A DNA stretch of 64,000 bases from Macropodus opercularis. Its lineage: Eukaryota; Chordata; Actinopteri; Anabantiformes; Osphronemidae. Below, in pieces: positions 21,501 through 34,533 of this stretch (position 1 is the stretch's first letter; every line of letters starts with the position of its first letter). The DNA is taken from assembly GCA_030770545.1 (NCBI GenBank), contig JAUCMP010000026.1:1592501-1656500 (forward strand), written 5' to 3'. Under the pieces are notes generated by a model. That model saw nothing but the letters and a program-made list of their open reading frames with translations. It did no database searches and was not told where the DNA came from. Position numbers and translations under genes: made by a program.

Positions 21501-24500
21501 GGGCGCATTTGAGCAGGAGGCTTTTGATCCTGACCCATCCGTTTACTGTGGCTCCCAGGCAGCACAGGCAGCGCCTGGTATTTACTGTACGAGACGCCGT
21601 GGCCCTGCTGTGTTCCATGCGTCTCTGGGAGCAGTGTCTTGACTGCTGGAAAAACTGCTTGGTTTTCATCGTGAGGAATTGAACTCGTTGCCCTGAGTAA
21701 GGCAATAAATAAACAATATGACACAGAAATGAAACAGAAGTAAAATAAAACATTGTGAACATAAATTAGGTTAGGAAATATGAAAAGCATTTAAAATGAA
21801 AACCAAAACCTAGATTTAAAAACTTCAGGCTGAGTTTGTTTCAGTTTTGGCCCCTGTCAGTATTTTCTCCTCTTTAGTGCTGAGTAACATGTGAAGTCCA
21901 GCCATATGCTCTTTGTGAGTCCAGTTAGATTCAAGACCTTCTTAATCTTGTATTGTATTATGATATATTACATATTGGTAGTAGTGGATTTGGTGAAACT
22001 TGCAATTATGGTTCTGTTGCAAATAGAGAGAAAGATAACGGTGACAGAATGTTAAGATATTAAACATTATTAAATGGAGCAGATGCATCATGATCAGCAG
22101 TACCTGCAGTAAAGGTTACAGTCTGATGCTCTGGTATTAACGGCCTGTCTCAGAGGTGGTGCAGTATATAACGTTTATGGTGACTGCTTTATATCGAATT
22201 GAATTGTAACTTCATTTGTTTTGCGTAGGGAGATGACAGTAAAGTAAATATGTCATTAGAATTCGTTGTATTGTATTTGCTGTGTGCAGTAAAACCCGTT
22301 GTGCCGGGACTGCTGGTGTCCCTGGAGCATAAAGCTCGTAAGATCAAAGGATTGCGATAATTAATCCTTATTAATCCAGAAGCGTGGGATTGCCTCCAGA
22401 TTGCAGCGCTCCCTGATTCGTTGACACCTGTCCATTGGCAACACAACCATTTGATGATAAACATCATTAGCGGAAAATATGGGAAACGCTTTGAAATAGA
22501 TTCCAGCTGCCTGTGGGGTTTCAGAAACCCAGCGAAATCATTTCATATGTTTTTGTTTTAAATAGTCTCTTAAACCTTAATAGTTCTTGATAATGTGCCA
22601 CTGAACCCACTGTCCTGAAAAGCGCTGTGCAAGTAGGACGTTTTAATATCATGACCTGACTTTTAGGTCTTTGTGGGCAGTGTGTGACAGTAATGCCTTG
22701 ACACCGATACTTCAAATACTCAAGGATATTAATCCCTTCGCCAGGTTTTCTTTTTTTCTTTTTTTAATAAACTGTTCTAATGCAAAATCTCAAATAAATA
22801 AATTCACATGGAAAATTGATTATATAAGTACTATTTTTACTACAGTCTGCTTATTGCAATTTTTTAATTACTTTAGAAACCCTGGATCTGCAGCATAATC
22901 ATAATGTGCTCTACATATTGAAATATAGCCTATAATTGGAAGCACAGGCTGAGCTGTGAACGTTATACTGTGATGAGAAGTGTCCTGCTGCAACAAGAAA
23001 CGGCAACATAATATTTTAACAGGAAGCCTCATTGTTGATGGGGCGGTGGTCACAGAGACTCTGACCGTGGTGAATGTTAGAGAGACAAACATAAGCAGCC
23101 GAAGGAAGGTCTCGGCAGTGAAACGCTCACTTCTGTGTGCTGCAGCTTCTTGTTTTTCCTTTCTTCTTTCTACGCTCTTCTCCTACGCACCTGTCACTGT
23201 GTCCCCAGGTGTAGCTAAGCTCTGCTGCTTAGTGAACTCGGTAACAAAAAGTATAGTGTCATATATTCTACCTTCTGTTCGTGGCACTCGGTTGGATTAT
23301 GAGCCCGGTGGACCTTCAGCCCTAAATGCGTGAAGCTCCTGTGATCCAGGGGGAAGACCTTTGTTGTTATTTGAAGTATTTCTGTGTTCACCCTGTGGTT
23401 GTGATTTCATCGTTTTCATTTGGTACCTGGTTTAATTCATTTCATGTGCCTCTTTGTGATTGACTGTTAAGCAAGAAACATCACAAGTCCCCCGAGGAAC
23501 CCCCTGAAAATCCCTTCACGATCAAGCAGACTGACGTAAACGTGTCACTGCTCAATCTCGGTTTTGGCATTTGTGTGTCTGTGTCTGTGATGAATCCACA
23601 GTCGCCACTTTTGCCTTCTGGGGTTCCAACACCACATACGTCATTTAAATGCAGCTCAGACAGTTGCGTTAACACTCAAGCCATTAGCTCCCAGGCTGCT
23701 CAATTATGCACAGTTATCATTATTAAAAGAGTCTTTCAAACGTCTTTTGTGGCTTCTAATGGAAGAAAATACCCCTAATGCATTGCAGCACACCTCTCAA
23801 TCTGCTGTTAGGAAAGCATCTAATTTTCTTTTCTTCTTGATAGCCTTAATTCTCCAGCGAGCCCTATTGGAGAACATTCATTTAGCCTCTAAAGGAAGAT
23901 TGTGTTTGGAAAATTGAGTTTTGTGCTCTCGAAGCTCTTATGCCACAGCAACTTTATTCATAAGAAAAGAGCTTCAATAGAGTCCTAGCGCTGGACAGGT
24001 GATGGGTTATAGGAGTTGTTTTTTCTTAATAGTGTTTTTGTTGCAGAATAGCTAGCAGTTGGGATTCACAGTAGGATCTGGTCTGTAAAGCTAGGATGTG
24101 TGCTCTGGAAGTCTGCCTCTGCCCCGGTGTTGATCTCTCTGCCCTGAGGTCTCCCCCAGCGAGCCAGATTGCTCTGGTGGGGTTATACACTATATAACAT
24201 TTGTCTTAGGATCCTCCTGGGAGAGCCAGCGGTTGTAGCTTGAAAAAGAGGGTGAATAGATAAATAAAAAATTCATGTTTTTTTTCTTTGAGTGCATTTG
24301 TGCTTTTTGTGGGGGTGAAGAGTTTACTTTTAGTGCCTGGGCGGCCTTTCCACACTCCACCCTGACAAAGATCCTACATTTCCACCTACTACAGACCCGA
24401 CTGTGCTATTAGCACATCCATTCCTTGTTTGTCTTTTCAGGGTTAACATTTTGTGTTATGCTGTAATCACTATAGCCCCTAGAGCCTTCTGGTGGACCCT

Positions 24501-27500
24501 TTTGGACCATCTCTATGCTTGTTTCCATTGCAGAACACAACTAATATTTCAGCTAATAAATTAGCATAGCTTTCTAACAAGTTCTTTCAATTTCAAAAAG
24601 TCCTCCTGAGAGATAATCAAAAGAGCAGTGAGTGCGAGAGTTGAACATACAGTCAAAACTCTGGTTCATCTGAATATTTAGGAAAAACAGTCTCAATCAA
24701 CGGGAAGAAAGGAAAGAAAATTACATTTTGTTGCTGAACATTTCCTTTTTTGTCAGTGTGAAAGAAGAAAGTTCTCTCTAGGGATAATTATCAATTACCT
24801 CCATTTGTTCTCTCTTTGCTGGGTTGGTCGGCCTCTAGCTCTGTGTGGTCACCGAGATCTAGTTATCCTTGACACGTAGGTGTTAAATCTCTTCTCTCTG
24901 GTGGCCTGTGTTGTTGTTTTCGGGCCAAGATTTTTATTTGAGTAGAGCAGGATGATGGATAAGGTCTATTCCCATGATCCCCTGCCTAGGGAGCGCATCA
25001 TCAGTATCAGGCTTTGATAGGGGCTCAATGTGACGGGTGTCGAGGGCTAAAGCTCGGTGAGAGGAGGGAGGTGTGAGATCAGGGCAGTAATGGTGTCGTC
25101 CTCCTGCCGAGTCTGCCTGTGGCCACACACTGTACAGTGTTGGTCACCGTGTTTGAACTGGTGGACGATGAGCTCATGCTGTAGAGCAGACATTCAGAAG
25201 TGCTTCTAGCTGGACCTTCTGTTTTATACGTTCCTCATTGGCACATTTAAAAAACACTTACTGCTGTCAGTGATTTAAATCAGTTCAGTTGTGCCTCAAT
25301 TTAAGAAAATGCCACATGTAAACAGTTGGGAGGAAGTCTGTGCAGTCCTGTGGGCCCTGAATGCATTTATGTAACCTGAAAATTCATCTCAATATGACAA
25401 TTAGAACTTTCAGTAGCTAAACCCATAAGAATGTATGCAACTTACTGACTGAAACTAAACCGGTTGGATTCTTGTGTGTCTTCATATTTGTATTCAAATG
25501 CCACCTATTGTGAATTGTCTGGGAATCCTAACGTTCCGCTGTGATGCAGGCTTGTATCTATCCATGTGCATCAGCTCCCTGCTCCTATAAACACTGCTAG
25601 CTTTAAATAGCAATTTGCCAGTTTGATCAGTTAAGCGCTTTTGACAGCGGTGTCATTGAGTAACCGATGCCCTCATTCATACTGTACTCTGTTGGTGGGA
25701 TTAGCTTCAAATCCTCTCCTTTTCTAAAATCCTCTGTAGGGAGCGCAGTCATTGAACCTGCTGTAACAGAGCTCTCTTCTATTTTTATTCCCTTTTCTCT
25801 TAGTCAGCCTTGGTGCAAAACATCAAAGCGCATTTGTAGTTCAGCAAAAAGCAAAACCAACCCTCTCATTTTTAACTGGTTCACAGCCAAATTAATTATT
25901 CATTCAGATTACCGTTCACCGACACGGGTCCCAGGAAGATAGGCCGACTCACAAACACGTACACAAACTCTGCTCGGCGTGCGTCAGAAGAGTGAAGGGC
26001 AGATAATGAGAGCAGCGGCCGTGTTTTCAGTCTGCTAAAAAGCTCTCACCTTCCACAAACTGCCTGAGAGAGCACAACGTGGAGGTTTACTGCACTGTCT
26101 ACCTCCGAGGTGTTTTAAGCAGATTAGTAGGTGTTTTGAAGCAGATAAGCATGCAGATTACCAGAGGAGTTACGAGTTCACGCCGTTAGTGTCTCTGACG
26201 GGTAATTGGGCGTCTGGCAAGACAAACAACATCATACATAGTCGCAGCCAATGAAGAACAGATACACGTAGCACATTTAAATTAAACAATGCAAAGTGCT
26301 ACAGATGGAGTTAATGGGGTAGTCAATCAGGGCCATTTAGGCAGGATTAAAGCATACAATATGGATGAGTCATCCAGGTCATAACTGGGCACAGTCATGA
26401 ATTTTAACAGCCGTGTGCTCTAGAGCACGGTGATCGGAGTTCAGTCCTAACGTGGCGACGTCACGCTGGATGCTACACCTGCAGCTGACAGCGCTGGCGT
26501 GTCTCTCTGCAACACGGATGCCTCTCGACCGTCCCCAGCCGCTTCAGATGGGAGCGTGTTCTCCGTCATCTTCTGTTTTGCGCGTGCGGTGTCTAAAGCA
26601 ACTACACCGAACAGTGAGACGGAGGAGAATAAAGTGTATTAACTGCTCCTCCAATATTTATTGAGGAGTTAACACCACTGTAGCTGTTCGACTGGCTGTA
26701 AGTGCTCTGCAGGTGGAGAGCCGGTGGCCGGAGGGGGAGGTGTTGGATAACGTTTTCACGGTTATTTGTCGTTCATACAGTACATCTGCTGTGTGGAACA
26801 GTCATAAATCAATCCAGAATTGAACACAGAGCTTGATCTTTCTAAACGAGGCATTTAAAACGGCCTCGTTGTTCAAACACAGCAGTGTTGTGCTGGGTAC
26901 TGGGCTCAGCTATATTTAGTGATGAAATTAGGCCCCTCTGTTTACATAACTCGCTTTCACCTACTTGTATCATTTCAGTCAGTGCCAACGCTTCATTTTT
27001 CCCTCGCTCTCACGCTTGTTTTACTGGATGGGAATTCATCATCAAGATCAAATTAATTCACTGAGATGTCATTGTAGGATGGAGGAAGCATAGCAAATGA
27101 ATATTAAAACTACATTTCTGCTGAGATTTGAGACTGTCGTTAGCCAACAGGCCACATCGCTCCGCCGCCAACACAGCAGGTATCGCCACGTGTGCTGATT
27201 TGCATATGAAGTGTAAACGCATACAAAGCACTAGAAAATAAATGACATACTGCCAGGCACCGTGGTTATAGTGTGAACCACAGAGGCAAGCGCAGATCAA
27301 GAGCACAAGTGGTCTGACGGTCCATCCACATGTCTGTAAAATGTGAACCATCACCCCTATGACATTAAGAAAAATATTTGTAGATGCATTTATTAAAATG
27401 AGATTTTCACACATCATTCTAATCCCCTTGTAGCAAAATTGGAAGCTTAAAGGAAAGAACTTGATCTGCATAATTATCCAACCTTTGCCTCATGTACATA

Positions 27501-30500
27501 ATAAGCCTATGTGTCCTTATTGACGCATGTCAAAGTTCCTGTTGGTTTGGCTCACTTTCTGAGCTGGGAGCAGTCGTAACAAATCAAAGCAGCCCCTGTG
27601 GAATTAATAAAGTTCTTTTTGAATCTTCAATTACTAACATTAAACTTAACTTGAATAAGCACTGGCCTCGCCCAACGCACAGCGGCCAAAGCAGGGCCCT
27701 GAAAGGGCTTGAAGGAGGCAGCAGACTCTCAGCAGGGCGTCTGTATGCTGCCCATGTATTTAGATGGGCGGCACTCCTGCACTAGCCCACTCAGCCTGGT
27801 TCAACATACTGTACATGCTCTGAGGCTAAATCCTCTTGATATAAGCCTCCTGCTGCTTCTCAGAAGTAAATTCTGTTTTGTTGGTATTCCGCGTTCCTAC
27901 CTGCCACAACGCTGCATCCCCCCCGTGGTCAGGACACAGACAAAGCCAGATGTGAAGCACACAAAGCCTCGTGAGCGGGGAAAACACTTGCCTTCTGCTT
28001 TCAAATCTGGCGGAGCAGGTGTTTGTGTGCTGCTCTTAGACTGTCGTCTTGTTTAAATGCATCTCAACCCTGCTGCCGTTTGCATCATATCAGCTGTTCA
28101 CCGAATAATTTTCGCTGCCTGGGCGACGGGCATCTAATGTGAGGACTAGACTGCATTAAACTGTGGCTCATTCTGCCCTCCTCTGTCTGTCTGTCTCGCT
28201 CTGCACCGGCTTTGATCATGTTTAGCTTTGGATTGAGTCAGACGTGAACACGTACTAATGCACAACCCACACAGTTCCTGCACATACATTCACACAGACG
28301 GCTGGATGAGACTTGCACAGATGCTCTGCCTTCGAACACGTCTTTCCACACCTCTCTGTCTGCATCAAGGTGGGAAGGGATGTATATATAGTCCCTGCTG
28401 TAAGAAAAATCTAGTTTCTCTGACTGTTGTTGATGAAGAAGGAATCACAGAAGAATTACTATGGCTTCATCTGAATTTAAAGATGATATTAAATATCAGT
28501 GCTATTGCTCGTCACTTGTAATCAAAGTAAACCAGCCTGGTTCGCTTTGCATGTTTAGCTTTGCCAACCTGGACCCGTTCAGGACTCTGGTCCAAGCTTT
28601 GTCTCAGCTTTTGCATAAAGGACCACAGACGCTGCCAGACAGTAAAGGCTCGCGTCCCGTTTCTGCTGAGCTCTAGTTAGACTGAAACGGATGGCGGTGA
28701 TAGTGGTTGTTGTTGTAATTGTTATTGCTCAGAACATTATGTGGCTCTTAAATGGGTTTAGTTTTCTAAATGGTTTTATTGTTTGCAATTTAAGCAGTAA
28801 GAATATAGATTTTTGTAAAAAACAAACCAATTACTTGTTCATTTAGGAAAAGTTATTGTGTCTCTCTTGTAAATGAGTGTTGCTCTATCAAAGAAATATG
28901 TTATCCTGAGATTACTGGATTAATTTCTGAAATCATTCTTGCAATACTGAATTACTGGCTCACGACCCTTGTGTGAAATACGACATGTATTATTAAATGG
29001 GTAATGGCGTAGTCATTTCATTCACCTCACTGAGACGAGCCAAATACCAGCTGCGGGCTCTTCACTGCCGCCACAGTGGACTGTTGCATTCTTTCAGTTT
29101 AGGTTTGCTGGTGTCAGTCGGACGTTTTCCTACCTACCAGTTCCTACCTACCAGTGGCGCAAGACGGATCCACTTGAACACGATCCGGGTGGCAGATAAC
29201 TGCCTGTGAGAGACTGGTTAAGGTTTAGTCTCGCTCTCTGTATCTAAAAGGAGGCGTCCGCCATGCTAATGAGGTACAGCCCAGAGTGGGACCACAATAA
29301 TTTAATACATAAATTAGCTGATAACTATTCATGTTCTACAACACTGCAGCTTAAGGCACAGATAGAGCTCCACTAAGGGATGCTTGGTGTGTGTCATGCG
29401 TATTTTAGGGGCTTTTCTAACACAACACAGATTACGCTGCATGGCCTTAGTTCTCAGTGTGGAGACTGACCTGAGACAGAACTTGGACCTGTCTGTTACA
29501 GAAAATAGCCCAAGGTTATTTAGGTTTTTACCTTTGGCAGAGGTTTAAAACGGTGGAGGTTGTTTTAGTCCAAGGACATGATCTAATAAAAAGTCAGTTT
29601 GCTGGTTTCAGGAGTTGTTCATAGAAATTCTGAGATAAATGACCAAGTTCTGCTGCTGGTTTCAGAAACTCAGACTGAGTTGTTTTCTTGCTGATTTGTT
29701 CTCCATCTGTCATCCATTAGGGCTGCAGCTTCTGTGGAATAATGCAAAGGGATTCTGAGTTTACTTGGACGTGTGCATCTGAAATCACTTCCTGCAGTGT
29801 TAATTGAGTCGGTGCCTTCATGCTAACGGTGCTGTAATCCGTGACGTTTCATAGATGCAGAAATGACCGGTGTGAGGTCTTACACCAGGGAACTGCAGGC
29901 AGCACACCTTTTGGCCCAATTTCTTCGCTTCTGTTAAATATTACATGGGGAACGGTCGAGTGTTGTGCTTGTAACATGATGCTGTTATGTGCTGACAGTG
30001 TGGCTGTCAGAGAAATCACAAAGTGACGTGAGGACTGTCAACAGTGTAAAAACTCCAGCCAGATGCATGCGGCATTAAAAATGAATCGGGTCCGTGTTTG
30101 ACAGAGGCATCTTTGTGTGAATATCAAAGTGTGTGTGTCTGTGAGCAGTTGAGTGCGAGTCTGGCATGTGGTAAACAAAAGACACATCATTAGTACACCG
30201 ATCACTACAGCCGGTGCTCGTGCTTGATTTCTGAACTGTGGCGCCTCACTGAAAGCTTACGAGCTATGACAAGTTGTCAAGTTAAAAGTCCGTCAGTGTG
30301 TTGGTGTGGACTCTTGGCAGTAGGTTAAATTTCTATTTTCTGCCTTAATGGGACATAGCTGACAACAGTTATTTAGTTTAGGCTGTGGAGGCTCCTTCTC
30401 TCCTCCTACCTGCAGACTGTGCAGGGCAGAGGTCTGTTGTGTTCTGTCCACCATGTTCTGAAAGCAGAAGTGGCTTCAGTTAATGAGCAGCACAAGATGT

Positions 30501-30950
30501 TTGTCGCACTTTAAACGCTGTTGTTGCATATTCTGTGCATTTTCACAACCTGTTTTTCTCGCCTAAGTTCAAGAAAATTATATATTCAGAAGAAATAGTC
30601 ACTTCTGCATGGTTTTAATTGGTTTGCATTATGGGCTGTAGTGATGGTTACTGAGGCAACAATTGCGTTTTAATTTATTTTAAAATAGATTAACACCATG
30701 TGCCAAAAGTAAAGGAGTGTGAATGTAGGCATTGCTCGTTGTCTAATTGAATTAGCCATGGGATAGCTTGGAAAGTCAACCACTTATTGAGGTGTGATAC
30801 TGCTGGGAATATACTGCAAACCTATAAACATGGCTTGTTTTTTCTCCACGGGCGTGAAAACATAATAATTTCTTGCTTTATATTTACTGTTGACAAGAAA
30901 CACCGGTGTCGTGGCCCTTTTGATTGCATAGCAGAAATGTGAGCTGTGTC
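18600..30950. other. Non-coding stretch, 12 kb
   Basis: No supported gene. It contains a run of 8 C at 18977-18984, T-rich text at about 22746-22765, AT-rich conserved-looking blocks (about 23640-23900 and 27000-27470), a perfect 14-bp palindrome GTGCTCTAGAGCAC at 26415-26428, an E-box plus octamer at 27187-27205, and a 14-bp tandem duplication at 29127-29154. A minus-strand frame at 20413-20583 (56 codons) is open and compositionally protein-like but unsupported. Confidence 0.45.
29127..29154 (+). repeat. 14-bp tandem duplication
   Basis: TTCCTACCTACCAG occurs twice directly adjacent, an exact recent duplication. Confidence 0.9.
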
Positions 30951-30961
30951 TTTCTGCTCAG

Positions 30962-31068
30962 GTTTCTTAGAGCATGTATGCAAATCCGGAGTGTGAAACG
31001 CTTCGTTGGCGCCAATCAGAAAATGGCCCCTGCTCTGACGTAGACGCTACCTCGCGCTGCATTTTCAG
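30962..31068 (+). promoter_or_regulatory. Octamer/E2F-palindrome block, exon-like borders
   Basis: A CpG-richer 100-bp block carries a perfect octamer ATGCAAAT (30978-30985) and a TTGGCGCCAA palindrome (31006-31015) that includes a CCAAT. It is bordered by a good acceptor (TCTTTCTGCTCAG) and a moderate donor (TTTTCAG before GTCTGT). An ATG at 30974 opens a frame of 89 codons that runs past the donor. It may be an enhancer, an alternative promoter or a small exon. Confidence 0.3.
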
Positions 31069-31297
31069 GTCTGTTTGTTGTAGGGGTAGTTGTAGGTACA
31101 GGTCATCGCTCATTTCCAAACCGAAAGGTTTAAACATACAGAGCTGCATCGTTTCTGGCTGGGGCTTCTGTGTTCGGCTCCGCTGCTGTGCCGAAGCCAA
31201 CAGCCTCGTGAGTCATTTCAATGTGCGACTGATGTCACTGTGAATGGAGCCGTAATAAGCACCGGCTGACGTCCTGGCCAAGCTGAAGTGACCTTTG

Positions 31298-31308
31298 CCC
31301 CCCCCCCC
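31298..31308 (+). repeat. Poly-C run
   Basis: Eleven consecutive C residues. Confidence 0.95.
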
Positions 31309-31309
31309 A

Positions 31310-32188
31310 CGAAAGTACCTGCAGCCACAGATGAGTTCGGCTTGTTACGGGATTCAGGTTTTAACGAGCCGAACCCTGCCTAGTTGTTCCTTTTATGGGC
31401 AGTCTGATCCCTGCAAAGAGAAGAAGGACTAATCCAATAACCCATCTGAACTCGCCCGTCTTCAGGCTGTTGGAAGCTTTGATGAAGTCACTATCAGCTG
31501 CCGAACAGCGACTTGCTTTTTATTTCTTATTTAGTGTGAACTTGGCTCAGGCAGAGTGGGTAACGGAGGGATTGTTGGTATGAAAGGAGACTTTCGCGTG
31601 TTAGTGGTTCTGTACTTGGTATTTTTTGCGTGTGCATGTGGCTGAGGCGCAAACAGTGTGAAATTTTTATTACAGCATGAATCACTTAGTGTGTGTGCAC
31701 GGTGTTTTTCTGTAGGTGTGATTATGTCAGCTTATCTGCCAGCGCAGCCTTTTAGGTGACCATCTTTGCTCTTTGCTCACATGTGACTGTGTTTTGTGTG
31801 CTGCCTGTCAGTGAATTTATCCCTCCTGTGCAGCTTCCTGCTTTGATTTGTGTGATGCTCGATCCTCTTCAGATAACAAACTACGGCCTCTAAGAGAGCC
31901 GAGCCTGCAGCTGCTCCGTCTCTCACCCCGTCCTCCATCTTTCTGCCCTTCTTCCCTCACGCACTCAACGGCTTTTATGGGGGTAATAAATAACCTCCTG
32001 CTGTCTCCGTGTTTAACTTGGTTTTAGAGGCCAGTGGAGCAGGCGTCTCTGGCAGCGTCACACTTTACAAAGCGTGGGTTCACCTGGGGGTCAGAAGAGT
32101 CCCTCAGAGAGCTGAGGAGCCCCTTTAAGGACCACTTTCAGATTTGATTTCAAGACATAATCTTGGCTTACCAAAAGTCAGATGAAAA

Positions 32189-32190
<2 letters not shown>
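31310..32190. other. Non-coding stretch
   Basis: No gene seen. There is one 62-codon open frame at 31395-31583 without resemblance to a known protein. The sequence is otherwise unremarkable. Confidence 0.45.

Positions 32191-32191
<1 letters not shown>

Positions 32192-32243
<52 letters not shown>
32192..32243 (+). repeat. (TA)26 microsatellite
   Basis: About 52 bases of perfect alternating TA, able to form a cruciform and likely polymorphic in length. It causes an artefactual minus-strand frame ending in repeated Tyr-Ile. Confidence 0.97.
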
Positions 32244-32247
<4 letters not shown>

Positions 32248-34451
32248 TGTATGCTTGTCAGAGATGGATATGGATGGAAGCTGGAAGAGCAGATGCTGCT
32301 CTAGTCTAGTTAAAGCTTGAAGAGAAAACCGCTGAAACAGCCTTTTAGGTGTAGTAGAACTCATTTCAGCTTGTTCAGTGAAGAACATGTGATCAGGATG
32401 AAATGATGAACATAATTATTGTAACTCTTCCTCTATAGAACTTGACATGGGTGGTATGTGGTGTTTTGAGAGGCTACAAGAGAAGCAATTTAATTTAGTG
32501 TCTAGTTTCTCCAGCTCCACGTCTTATGACAGAACACACAGCACATACACAATATCCTGCTTTATCGCAACAGACTTTACACCAGTGAGCACGAAACTGT
32601 GAGATTAAAGCAGCCAAACTGATTAAATATCTTCACATCTCACTCGGGATTTAAAACTAAGTTATGGATATGGACTGAAACTAAATGAATTATTGTGATA
32701 CTGATTCGTTCGATGTGTCTGTGAGACGCTGAGTTGTGAGAAAGAAAGCCTTACATGAAATCGTGTTAGTTTCAAAACCTTAACCAGTGTTTATTAGTCA
32801 AAGTGCAAATAAGAGAAACGTCATTAAAGCCCGAAGAGAAATTCAGGTCAAACTGAGTTTCAGTAAAAGTAAATTTAAACTTTCTATTTGGTCAGATGAA
32901 CATTTGTCTCCTGGAACCCAGCGAGTTTTACCCTTTTTATACACATTTACAGCTTCAGTCAGTCTAAGTTATATGTTGAACTGCATCTTTTTCTTATTTA
33001 ACTTTCAGTGGCACCAAAGTAACGTTTCCGTTCCCCAACATGAGTGTTTCTATAAATAGACTTTCTATGTGAATCCCTCCTCATGTCAGAGGTGCCCTGG
33101 TATATCATGAATCATCCTCAAGGCACTTTCTGACGCTCTCGTCTCAGCTTTGTGAAAAACGCCTAAAGCTTCCTCTGAGGCCTTTTACCTGGTAGAGACT
33201 TGATGAAGCCGGGCTAAAACAAACGTCGTGGCTCCTGGAAGGGACAGGTTTTAACAGAGTAACTGCAGCTAAGTGGATGAAAAAGGGATTTGAAGAAGGC
33301 AAAGGTTGCTCCCATTAATTGTGATCTATAAGGGCTTTAGTGGGGATTAACCAGGCAGCTGGAGGAAGCAGTGTCTACCTGTGTGGCCATCGGGAAGGCA
33401 AACATTGTTTCTGAGGCGGGAGAGAAGGCAAAGTAACACACATCCAGGACACGTTGTGACTCAGCTGAGCATCAATACTTTGGCTGGGTCTCCGTAACAG
33501 ACAGCTGACTGAGGTTTTAACGTCCTTGTAGCATTGTTACAACCACCTCTTGACCTTCTCACTCTGTTAGTATATTTATAATCAAGTCAAACTTCCTTTT
33601 GAATCGGATAATTGGCCTTGATTACCGTCACTCTAGTTAGTGAGCACAAACCTTGTGCCTTTACACTGTTTCTGAGCTTCTCTAGGATCCGCACGCAGGC
33701 GCCTCAGCAGCAGCTTATGGCATCTTACAACATCAGCTCACTCCTCCTGGTACAAATGTCACGTTGTTTTGCTCCATTTCTATTTCTCTGCTTTCATTGG
33801 CTTTTTTGGGGATCCAGATTGTGCTTTGATGTTGCAGAGAGAGCATCTCGCCTGCCAGCAGTCAGCACAATTAGCCACGTTAGGCTGTGATCAAACTGTA
33901 ATGCAGGTGCAGACTGAACCGTCCGGGTCTTAATGCAGGGAAACGCCGGAGGCAGAGCGCCTCGCTAACTATTCACTCTCCAAACAAAATTTGTCAAAGT
34001 TTTAGGAATTCTGGCTTCATAATTGTAACAGTAGCTGATCGGATGAGCACTTTTCTTCGCTGTGATGCTGGGAGTATTTCAGACGTCCCTGTCTCAGACT
34101 AATGGCTTGTGGCAGGTTTGTTCATATATTAAATAAGTTCCATCGGCACAGAATCATTAACGGCTTCTCGTCTCCTTCAGAGCAGTGGCCACTTCAGGAT
34201 CCAGTTGATTCATTGTCTTTCATTAGGTTGGGAAAACAGGAAAGTGCCGTCATATTCCCATCTCTGCTGTGATGCACGCACACACACAGCGTGCAGACAC
34301 AAGGTTGACATTTTCTAATTAAACGTTCCTTAAGCTGTGTACATTTCCCTGGGAAGTCTGAAAGACGCAGACGCCCTCACTGCCGAGATGAAAGAACTCA
34401 TTATTTTCTCTTGCCCACTATCGTCCTCATGTTTCTCCCCTTTTTATCCAG
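32244..34451. other. Non-coding stretch
   Basis: No gene seen. The open frames of 90-92 codons (32787-33059 and 33612-33890) are Leu/Phe/Ser-rich without family resemblance. Confidence 0.45.
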
Positions 34452-34533
34452 ATAACAGAACTATTCCATTTAATCAATGCCGCCTGCCGGAGTGTAGCCG
34501 AGCAGCCGCGGTCAAGAAAATGCACCTCAACAA
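34452..34533 (+). other. Candidate exon (82 bp)
   Basis: An excellent pyrimidine tract and acceptor (TTTCTCCCCTTTTTATCCAG) precedes 82 bases that end at a donor (CAACAA before GTAAGC). The segment is GC-richer than its flanks. Frame 1 reads ITELFHLINAACRSV and onward, open to the donor; frame 3 is also open. The frame-1 phase would join correctly to the open frame of 63458-63503. Family not recognised; it could equally be a 5' UTR exon. Confidence 0.3.

Noticed and set aside
26415..26428. Perfect palindrome GTGCTCTAGAGCAC followed by a GAGTTCAGTCC text that recalls a tRNA/SINE B box
   Set aside because: No A box at the right distance and no cloverleaf could be drawn, so a tRNA or SINE is not supported.
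32191..32388. Minus-strand frame ending in repeated Tyr-Ile
   Set aside because: Generated by the TA microsatellite.
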